Source: CAZGWJ01 sp964529445 | Lineage (GTDB): Bacteria; Oederibacteriota; Muellerivitia; Muellerivitales; Muellerivitaceae | Reading direction: 5' to 3' | NCBI GenBank assembly: GCA_964529445.1 | Contig: CAZGWJ010000075.1 | Span: 1 to 13,151 of the forward strand | Length of the DNA: 13,151 nucleotides | Shown: piece by piece, positions 1 through 6,386 of the stretch | Layout of the letters: each line of letters opens with the position of its first letter | How positions within the stretch are numbered: the stretch's first letter is position 1 | Program-made: the position numbers and the translations under genes | Notes under the pieces: generated by a model | The model's input: only the letters and a program-made list of their open reading frames with translations | Databases searched by the model: none | Told to the model about the DNA's origin: nothing

Positions 1-2
1 GG

Positions 3-608
3 GATGAGGTGGTCATCACTGAGAATCCCGCGACCCCTACCCCGACGCCCCTGTGCACCTATACGGTCATGAACGGGTGCGAGACCATCGACGAGAACGG
101 CGTCTGGAGTGGGACGGAAGCCACTCGGGCCATCGTCACTTCACCGCCTGCGGCCATCGCACAAGGCACGAGTGCCCTGGCGGTCACCCTGGTCACGATC
201 GGTACCGGTTGGATGCAGGATGCCGCGGTCCTCACGGGCTTCGATACCGGAATTAGCAACGGCGTCACCACCAACACCTGGGTGGGTGTCGACCGCCTCC
301 GGATGAACGTTTACGTCCCCGCCGGAACCTTCACGGGGTGGGCCCAGATTTCCTTTGTGGCGGTCTCCAACACCGACAACGGCAACACCAACGGAGCCGG
401 AGCGGATTGGGATGCTTTACTGGATGGGACGGCCGAGAAGGTCCTGACGCTGGGTGCCATGAACACGATCACGTGGGACCTGGATTGGGCGGCCTCACCC
501 ATCGATCCCACGAACACCATCAACCGCCTGGTTTTCATCATCAATGGCGACGGAATCAGCGGACAGCCCATCTACATCGACAACATCCAGCTGGTTGATT
601 GTCCCTGA
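3..608 (+). CDS. Exported beta-sandwich (carbohydrate-binding-like) protein, 5'-truncated
   Basis: The reading frame is open from the first base, so the start lies upstream of the window; the GTG at 9 has no ribosome binding site and is probably internal. The visible residues begin with a short Thr/Pro linker (NPATPTPTP), then form one domain of about 185 residues, rich in beta-strand-like alternation. It ends with the pattern PIYIDNIQLVDCP. A final 'YIDN[IV]xL' strand is typical of jelly-roll carbohydrate-binding modules, and the same ending recurs in the next genes. No catalytic motif is visible. The gene ends at TGA 606-608 and is followed by a strong terminator, so it belongs to an upstream transcription unit. 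A glycan-binding role is inferred from fold pattern and neighbours; the family is not identified. Confidence 0.75.
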   Translation, partial: DEVVITENPATPTPTPLCTYTVMNGCETIDENGVWSGTEATRAIVTSPPAAIAQGTSALAVTLVTIGTGWMQDAAVLTGFDTGISNGVTTNTWVGVDRLRMNVYVPAGTFTGWAQISFVAVSNTDNGNTNGAGADWDALLDGTAEKVLTLGAMNTITWDLDWAASPIDPTNTINRLVFIINGDGISGQPIYIDNIQLVDCP

Positions 609-630
609 GGAATCCTTAAACCGTTTTTTC

Positions 631-662
631 GCCCCGGCAGGTCGTCCTGCCGGGGCTTTTTT
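631..662 (+). terminator. Rho-independent terminator
   Basis: A perfect 11-bp stem (631-641 with 646-656, GCCCCGGCAGG and its complement) closes a 4-base loop and is followed at once by six T residues (657-662). It lies 22 bases after the stop of the upstream gene and separates it from the glycan operon. The T tract is only on the + side, so it is a terminator for rightward transcription. Confidence 0.93.
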
Positions 663-698
663 ATGGTTTTCCGCCTGGCCGCGGAACGGCGCCTTTCC

Positions 699-727
699 TT
701 GACAGGTACCGGCCAGGTTGATACTTT
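699..727 (+). promoter_or_regulatory. Sigma70-type promoter of the glycan operon
   Basis: A perfect -35 hexamer TTGACA (699-704) is separated by 17 bases from a -10 hexamer TACTTT (722-727), which keeps the key T1, A2 and T6. Transcription would start near 733-735. That is downstream of the ATG at 663 and so supports the start at 771 for the first gene. It lies just after the upstream terminator and is the only clear promoter before the four genes that follow. Confidence 0.75.
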
Positions 728-748
728 AAAACGCCTTAAACGTTTTAA
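726..748 (+). promoter_or_regulatory. Inverted repeat over -10/start site, candidate operator
   Basis: TTAAAACG (726-733) and CGTTTTAA (741-748) form a perfect 8-bp inverted repeat with a 7-base spacer, and an AAACGTTT palindrome lies at 738-745. The A/T-rich arms with a central CG resemble operators of LacI-family sugar-responsive repressors, a family known to use AACGTT-type cores. The site overlaps the -10 element and predicted start site, where a bound repressor would block transcription. No regulator gene is in the window, so the partner is unknown. A hairpin in the 5' leader is an alternative. Confidence 0.45.
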
Positions 749-770
749 TGAATCCGTCCCGAGGTCCCGC

Positions 771-2057
771 ATGAGACGAACCTGTCTGTTCTCTGTCCTG
801 TTCCTGATCCTCCTGGTAACGGCCCCCCTCGGTTGCGGCAAGAAACCGGGACTCACCCCCCCCGACTTCTCCATTAAACCCACTTCCACCCCCACGCCCG
901 GCGGGCCCTGTGGATACCTGCAGGGCTGGTTCTTCGACTCCGGCGTGGAAGGGTGGGCCGTTGCCTGGACCGAGGACAAGACGGTGCCGGCTCCCACTCC
1001 GACCTGCGGGGTTTCCTATCCCGGCGTGTGTTTCCCGGTGACCGTGACCTTCGATTCGGCGGAGGGCTCCCCGAATCCCGGTTGCCTGCAGGTCTCCATG
1101 GGTTTCACCCGCGCAGGTCAGCAGGCGCATTTCAGCCGGGCGCTTTCAACCCCCCTCAACTTGAGCGCATCGGACATCTGTGTCCACCTCCGGCTGGATT
1201 CGGGCGGACCCGTGACCGCCAAGGTCTTCGTGAAGACCGGCTCCGTCTACTACTGGGCCAACGGGAACGACACCATTCTTGTCGCCGGTGAATGGTCCCA
1301 GGCCACGATGAGCGCGGCCAACCCTTCCTGGAGTGCGGCCGGATATTCCGCTGCGGACGTTCGGGAGGTCGGCGTGGCGCTCACCTCGGGCGCGGCCGGA
1401 CCGGTTAGCGCCCGAATCGACAGTTGGAGCTATTCGGTGCCCCCCACGGCGACACCTACCTTCACCCGGACCCCGACCTCTACGAACACCCCGGATCCCT
1501 TCGCCACCCCAACTTTCACTCCGACCGTGACGAGTACGCCCACGACCAATCCCAACGGGAGCTACTTCGTCTCGTCCCTGGAGGGCTGGACCGTGGACTG
1601 GACCGAGGCCAAGCCCCCCGCGGCCGCCTGCGCCCTGGGGTCCTCCCCCTATTGCTTCCCGGTGACCCTCTCCTTCGACGGCACGTCGGGTGATCCTGCG
1701 CCGGGATCGGCCTCCGTCACGCTCGTCTACAACGCCGTCGTCCAGGAGGCGCATCTCCAGAAGACCGTCTCGGACCTGAACCTCTCCGGGCGGACGCTCC
1801 AGTTGCGGGTACGGCTTGATTCGGGCGACGCACGTGCCAAGCTCTTTCTGAAGACCGGCGTCTCATGGGCCTGGGGTGCCGGGGCGGAAGTCGCCCTGAC
1901 CGCGGGCTCGTGGACGATCGTCACGATGAACACCAGTGCCCCCGACAACACCGCGGTCGGATACGACCCGACGTTGGTGAAAGCCGTCGGTATCGTTTTC
2001 GCGACCGGTGCCACCGCTGTTCCCTCGAACGTGCATTTCGATACATGGACCTATTAA
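771..2057 (+). CDS. Lipoprotein with two duplicated carbohydrate-binding-like modules
   Basis: A 428-residue predicted lipoprotein. The ATG at 771 was chosen over 663 because it follows a GAGG ribosome binding site (761-764), begins a proper signal peptide (MRRTCLFSVLF...), and lies downstream of the predicted transcript start. The lipidated residue would be C22 in PLGC; proline at -3 is atypical, glycine at -1 is normal. A short Thr/Pro spacer is followed by module 1 (about 46-222), a Thr/Pro linker (about 223-260, TATPTFTRTPTSTNTP) and module 2 (about 263-428). The modules are clear copies: both have an EGWxVxWTE start, CFPVT(V/L)xF, LRLDSG, a K(V/L)F(V/L)KTG segment and a terminal (S/T)WxY strand. 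No catalytic residues are seen. It is the first gene of the operon, 28 bases before the barrel fusion. Inferred role: tethered capture of glycan, probably the substrate of the downstream mannanase. Confidence 0.85.
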   Translation: MRRTCLFSVLFLILLVTAPLGCGKKPGLTPPDFSIKPTSTPTPGGPCGYLQGWFFDSGVEGWAVAWTEDKTVPAPTPTCGVSYPGVCFPVTVTFDSAEGSPNPGCLQVSMGFTRAGQQAHFSRALSTPLNLSASDICVHLRLDSGGPVTAKVFVKTGSVYYWANGNDTILVAGEWSQATMSAANPSWSAAGYSAADVREVGVALTSGAAGPVSARIDSWSYSVPPTATPTFTRTPTSTNTPDPFATPTFTPTVTSTPTTNPNGSYFVSSLEGWTVDWTEAKPPAAACALGSSPYCFPVTLSFDGTSGDPAPGSASVTLVYNAVVQEAHLQKTVSDLNLSGRTLQLRVRLDSGDARAKLFLKTGVSWAWGAGAEVALTAGSWTIVTMNTSAPDNTAVGYDPTLVKAVGIVFATGATAVPSNVHFDTWTY

Positions 2058-2085
2058 TCCGAACCCAAAGGAAGGGAAACCCGCG

Positions 2086-5000
2086 ATGACCCGACGCATT
2101 CTCCTGCCCCTGATCCTCCTGACGGTCGTCACCACGGCTCAGACGGCTTCGGCGTCAGTCGTCTCCTGGGCCGACTTCGAACTGGGCGTCTCGTATTGGG
2201 CCGCCTCCGGGATGGGCAGTCTCGCCGTCTCCGATTCCGGCATTTCTCCCGATTTTCCCTCGGAAGGGAAGCGGGGTTACCGGGCCCGCTTCGAGTGCGC
2301 GGGCAAGGGGGGTCGACTGATCTTCGTGACTCGCCAAGCCGGCGACCTCACCGGCGCCACGGCTTTCCAGGCGGACGTCTACAACTCGTCCCGGACTCCA
2401 TTCCAGATGTTCTTCATCGTGAAGCAGGGGGATCGATGGACCTGGTACGAGTCCTCGAGGATCGAGGTGAAACCGGGTTGGAACCGTGACCTGACCATTC
2501 GCCTCCAGGTGACCTCGACCCCTTCCGCAGTCCCGTCCTCCGCCGTCACTGCGGGGGCGGCCCTCCTGCAGGCGCCGACCCTTTCGGACATCCGGGAAGC
2601 GGGGGTTTATTTCGAGGCCCAGGACGCGGGATCGGGGTTCGTCTACATCGACCACCTGCGCCTGGCCGGTGCCGACCCTTCCAGGGTCGTCCGCGTGAAA
2701 CCCTCGGATGTGGTGTCAGGCACGGACGTCCTTTTGGCCGGTTTCGAGGGTTCTTCCCCCTTCGCCCCTGATACGGCCTATTCGAACGCCACCGGCGCCG
2801 AGTCGGTGGAAGTGGCGGACACGACGCAGGGTCGGCGGGCGGGGAAGTTCTCGTATCGCCTCAGGAATCCCGACGACAAGGGCGCCTTCCAGTTCGAGTC
2901 GAACCTCGACCTCTCGAAGGTTAGCGGGGTTCGCTTCGACGTGTTCGTGCCCGGCACGGACGACATGGACACGTGTTTCGCCGTCAATACCGGAGCGCAA
3001 TGGGAATACTTCGAATCCATGTTGAAACCCCTGAAACCGGGGTGGAACCGGGATGTGACCTTTCCGATCCAGTCCAGCGCCTACAAGAGCCAGGCCTCCG
3101 GGTGGCGCAACGACACCTCCATCAAAAACCTTTCCCAGACCCGGAAGATCATGATCTACATCCTTCCGCATTCGGTCGGGGAGGGGCACATCCTCGTGGA
3201 CAACGTGCGCCTCGTCGCTTCCGATCCCAAAGCCCTGAAAAAGCAGCTGGACCGGGTCCTGCCTCCGGACGTGCCCTTGACGGGCACCGATACTCTTTTG
3301 GACGGGTTCGAGAAGGATCCGGTCCGGTTCTCGGCCGACTCGGGTTGGTCCGGCGCCACGGGCGCAGCGCCCTCGACCGTGACCGCGTCGGAGGGGAGCC
3401 GCTCCCTGAAATGCGATTTCGACATCCCCGCCGACAAGAACGCCTCCTTCGGCGTGGAGATGGCGCTGGACCTCTCCCGAGCCCAGGCCGTCAAGGTCGA
3501 CGTGTACCTGCCGGAGGACGCCCCCCTCCAGTGCTACCTGGCCCTCAATACGGGGTCGAGCTACGAGTGGTGGGAATCCAAGACAATGCCCTTGAAGAAA
3601 GGATGGAACCGGGACCTCACGTTCCGCCTGGATTCCCCCACCTTCAAGGCCCAGTCCACGGGCTGGCAGAACAACGCCCGGCCGAAGAATCTCAAGGACA
3701 CCAAGAAGCTCTTCATCGGCGTCTTCACGAACAAGGCGCAGAAGGGATCGGTTTACCTCGACAACGTGCGGGTGACGGGGCTCTCGCCCCTGGCCTTGAC
3801 CGGACCCCGGGTCCGGTCCTTGAAGGGGCGTTCAGTGATTTGGGATCCTTTGCAGTCGGCCGCCAAGGGGTGGATCCCCTCCACGTCGGCCACCGATAAC
3901 TCGTTCGCCACGGTCGTCTATTACGAGAGGATGGACGGGATCCGGACGGTCAAACTCAAGTATCGGACCCAGTCCGACAGCCAGAAGGCCCGCTACTACA
4001 AGGATGAGAACCTCGATTGGACGAGCGTCCTGGGGGTGCAGGTGGACGTGTACAACCCCCAGGATCATCCCGTGAACCTGGGTTTCGCCGTGCAGACGGG
4101 CCCGAACTTCCTGTGGCACGAGGCCCGCGAGGTGATGGTGGCGCCGGGGTGGAACCGGAACCTCACGATCGACCTGTCCTCGCCCCAACTCAAGACCCAG
4201 AGGAGCAATTGGAGCAACAGCGACTATCTCGACATGAAGGACGACATCCGTTCCATCTCCTTCATTGTTTATCCCAACCGCGCGGAGGAGGGCTCCCTCG
4301 TGTTGTCCAACCTGCGCACGCTCGAGCGGGACCCGCTCGGGGCCCTGGGGATGCCGGAGGCCGGGAAGGTCGTGGGAGGATCCTCGAAGACCCTTCTGAC
4401 CGGTCGTTTCATTCGCTACGACCTTGTCGAGAGCTTTGAAAAAGGGATCTCCGCCTGGCAGGCCAGCGCGAAGACGCGGCTTTCCTCCTCTTCCCTCTAC
4501 GCGACGGAAGCGGATCGTACCCTGAAGGTGGAATACGACCAGACGGGCGGGGACCCTCCCGAATTCATGTGGAAGGTCCCGGCGGGTTTCCGCGACCTGA
4601 GGGGTTATGACCTCCTCATGGTCGACGTCTACAACGCCGGCCCCCCCATCCAGGCCTCGGTGGCTTTCAAGTCCCTCTCGGACGATCTCTGGATCGAGAG
4701 CCCCTCCCTCACCCTCGCCCCCGGGTGGAACCGAAACCTGGCGGTCCAACTCTACGGGACCTCCTTCAAGTCGGCCCGGACGGCCTGGGCGGTCGGCGAG
4801 ACCTTCCGGAACAAGGCCGGTGTGGACGAGGTGCACGTCAAGCTTTCCGCCCCGACGGGCCGGGGCACCCTCTACTTCGACCGGGTGCAGTTGGGAGGAT
4901 CCTCGAAGACGACCGCTTTCGGGGAGCTTCCGGCCTCCCAGACCGATTACGCCGTCCAGCAGACCCTCCAGCTGAAGGTCAACCCGGCCGACTCGGCCCA

Positions 5001-6312
5001 GTTGAAGGTGGAAGGCGATGTCTACAAGACGGACTCCGGTCCGGCGATCGGCAGTCTCACCAAGGTCCGACTGGACCTCCGGGGTTATGGCAACGAGGCG
5101 GCGCTTTCCACCGGCGAGGCCTTGCCCGGCACCGACGATCCGTTGGCCCTCCTCGACGGAGGGGTATTGGGCGGGAACCTTCTCGGGGCTTCGGAACGTT
5201 TCTATGCATTCGATACATCCCTGCAGGCCGTTGGATTCGCCCGTTACGGGGACAAACCGCACACCCTGGGCAACTCCTCGGGCTACGCCGTGAGGGTCAA
5301 TCGAACATTCCTCGAGGATTACAATCTGGGTGGTGGAGTCATCGGGCACCGCTTCGGTTCGAAACAGGGCGCCAACCCCCTGAATGCCGAGGTCGAGTCC
5401 GATGTCAAGACCGCCGAGGTGGATTTCCGGGGTTACCTGAGGGACCTGAACCTTTCGCTGGAGGGCGAGGTGGCCCGCAGTTTCTACAAGACCTGGGACG
5501 GGAGTCCCTACGGGGCATCCTCGCCCGAGGCCGACGCCTACCGCGTGGGCGGCCGGTTCTATGTCGAATCGCTGGATTTCATCGGACCCCTGAAATTCTC
5601 CGCTTCCCGCACCGAGATGCAGGAGGCGTTCTTCGCACCCTATGCGAAGACCAGCGTTCCCGGCGCGTACCAGCATGCCTTCGAGGCGTCCTGGCAGGCC
5701 GACCAGTTCCCGGCCATCGCGAAGTTGCGCAAGAAGGGCCGCTTCCTCGACGAGTTGTTCAACGGCTTCTACGTGTACGGCCAGATGTACACCTATGCCC
5801 AGCGCACCAGTACCTACGCCAACCGCGACCTGCGGCTCGTGGCCCAGAACTACGAATCGAACCGCCTGTACTATTTCATGTGGTGGCACTGGTACAACGA
5901 GGGCAAGGATGCGGGTGACACCTCGCTGGTGAATCCGCTCCTGTCCACGAAACTCACCACCGTCACGGTGAACCCGGAACTGCGCTACCGGCTCATGGAC
6001 GGGCTGTTCGCCAACTACCTGTTCCGCTTCTCCTACACCGACTACTGGGAGGAGGTCTCCAACGCGGGGGGCCTTTCCTACCGCTTCTGGAACGGGACCT
6101 GGCTCACGGGCGAGGGCAAGCATACTCGGAAGTGCGGGTCGCGGTCGGGCGAGTTCGTGAACTGGAACGCCGGATTGTCCAAGCGGATCTTCGAGAATTC
6201 CGTGGAGTTCGCGGTCGCCTACGGGGTTCCTTCTTTTGTCAACTACTGGAAGGACGAGTACGGCCTGAAGACCGTGAACGCCTGGGCGTTCGCCCTGTCG
6301 GCGAAGTTCTGA
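2086..6312 (+). CDS. Five carbohydrate-binding-like modules fused to an outer-membrane beta-barrel
   Basis: A 1408-residue protein. The ATG at 2086 follows AAAGGAAGGG (2067-2076) and starts a signal peptide with a likely cut after ASA (A23). Five copies of a module of about 185 residues follow, starting near residues 25, 214, 402, 584 and 778. Each opens with a (D/E)xLLxGFE-like strand, has a central [PK]GWNR[DN][LV] motif (at 130, 318, 505, 687 and 879) and closes with a (Y/V)(I/L/F)DxxRL-like strand, the pattern of jelly-roll carbohydrate-binding modules. From about 947 to 1408 the sequence becomes alternating polar/hydrophobic strands rich in Tyr and Trp, ending WAFALSAKF; a C-terminal Phe with alternating hydrophobics is the known signature of outer-membrane barrels assembled by BamA. 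At about 460 residues the barrel is larger than a 12-strand autotransporter pore. There is no TonB-plug-like domain. Inferred role: binding glycan next to a pore. Whether the modules face the periplasm or the outside cannot be told. I do not recognise the family. Confidence 0.85.
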   Translation: MTRRILLPLILLTVVTTAQTASASVVSWADFELGVSYWAASGMGSLAVSDSGISPDFPSEGKRGYRARFECAGKGGRLIFVTRQAGDLTGATAFQADVYNSSRTPFQMFFIVKQGDRWTWYESSRIEVKPGWNRDLTIRLQVTSTPSAVPSSAVTAGAALLQAPTLSDIREAGVYFEAQDAGSGFVYIDHLRLAGADPSRVVRVKPSDVVSGTDVLLAGFEGSSPFAPDTAYSNATGAESVEVADTTQGRRAGKFSYRLRNPDDKGAFQFESNLDLSKVSGVRFDVFVPGTDDMDTCFAVNTGAQWEYFESMLKPLKPGWNRDVTFPIQSSAYKSQASGWRNDTSIKNLSQTRKIMIYILPHSVGEGHILVDNVRLVASDPKALKKQLDRVLPPDVPLTGTDTLLDGFEKDPVRFSADSGWSGATGAAPSTVTASEGSRSLKCDFDIPADKNASFGVEMALDLSRAQAVKVDVYLPEDAPLQCYLALNTGSSYEWWESKTMPLKKGWNRDLTFRLDSPTFKAQSTGWQNNARPKNLKDTKKLFIGVFTNKAQKGSVYLDNVRVTGLSPLALTGPRVRSLKGRSVIWDPLQSAAKGWIPSTSATDNSFATVVYYERMDGIRTVKLKYRTQSDSQKARYYKDENLDWTSVLGVQVDVYNPQDHPVNLGFAVQTGPNFLWHEAREVMVAPGWNRNLTIDLSSPQLKTQRSNWSNSDYLDMKDDIRSISFIVYPNRAEEGSLVLSNLRTLERDPLGALGMPEAGKVVGGSSKTLLTGRFIRYDLVESFEKGISAWQASAKTRLSSSSLYATEADRTLKVEYDQTGGDPPEFMWKVPAGFRDLRGYDLLMVDVYNAGPPIQASVAFKSLSDDLWIESPSLTLAPGWNRNLAVQLYGTSFKSARTAWAVGETFRNKAGVDEVHVKLSAPTGRGTLYFDRVQLGGSSKTTAFGELPASQTDYAVQQTLQLKVNPADSAQLKVEGDVYKTDSGPAIGSLTKVRLDLRGYGNEAALSTGEALPGTDDPLALLDGGVLGGNLLGASERFYAFDTSLQAVGFARYGDKPHTLGNSSGYAVRVNRTFLEDYNLGGGVIGHRFGSKQGANPLNAEVESDVKTAEVDFRGYLRDLNLSLEGEVARSFYKTWDGSPYGASSPEADAYRVGGRFYVESLDFIGPLKFSASRTEMQEAFFAPYAKTSVPGAYQHAFEASWQADQFPAIAKLRKKGRFLDELFNGFYVYGQMYTYAQRTSTYANRDLRLVAQNYESNRLYYFMWWHWYNEGKDAGDTSLVNPLLSTKLTTVTVNPELRYRLMDGLFANYLFRFSYTDYWEEVSNAGGLSYRFWNGTWLTGEGKHTRKCGSRSGEFVNWNAGLSKRIFENSVEFAVAYGVPSFVNYWKDEYGLKTVNAWAFALSAKF
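4373..4910 (+). repeat. In-frame 19-bp exact direct repeat flanking module 5
   Basis: The 19 bases beginning TGGGAGGATCC occur exactly at 4373-4391 and 4892-4910, 519 bases (173 codons) apart and in the same frame. Both encode GGSSKT, just before and just after the fifth binding-like module. The modules themselves have diverged, so this exact copy stands out. It could allow loss or gain of one module by recombination without a frameshift. Confidence 0.8.
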
Positions 6313-6323
6313 AGGCCAGACGG

Positions 6324-6347
6324 TCACCACGAAGGCGCGAAGGGCGG
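6324..6347 (+). repeat. CACCACGAAGG-type intergenic repeat, copy 1
   Basis: TCACCACGAAGGCGCGAAGG lies in the gap between the barrel fusion and the mannanase, starting 12 bases after the stop codon. It closely matches a second copy at 8692-8718. Similar short repeats scattered between genes are familiar from many bacterial genomes; their function is unknown. Translation of such copies often gives spurious N-terminal extensions. Confidence 0.6.
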
Positions 6348-6386
6348 CTCATCGGCCGCTAAACCGAACGAGAAGGCGGGACTTCC

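Noticed and set aside
663..770. N-terminal extension of the first lipoprotein from ATG 663
   Set aside because: It would start inside the terminator tail and before the predicted transcription start, and would bury the lipoprotein signal peptide.
1437..1560. Thr/Pro-coding repetitive DNA as a tandem repeat or CRISPR-like array
   Set aside because: The repetition reflects Thr-Pro codons in a protein linker; there are no regular repeat-spacer units.
4406..6312. Barrel fusion as a classical autotransporter
   Set aside because: The barrel region of about 460 residues is well above the roughly 300 residues of a 12-strand translocator, and no linker-helix or chaperone segment was recognised; kept only as an open topology question.
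3832..6330. Open frame of 832 codons on the minus strand opposite the barrel fusion
   Set aside because: It mirrors the codon pattern of a high-G+C gene on the other strand, has no recognisable domains or ribosome binding site, and the + strand protein shows clear repeated modules and a signal peptide.
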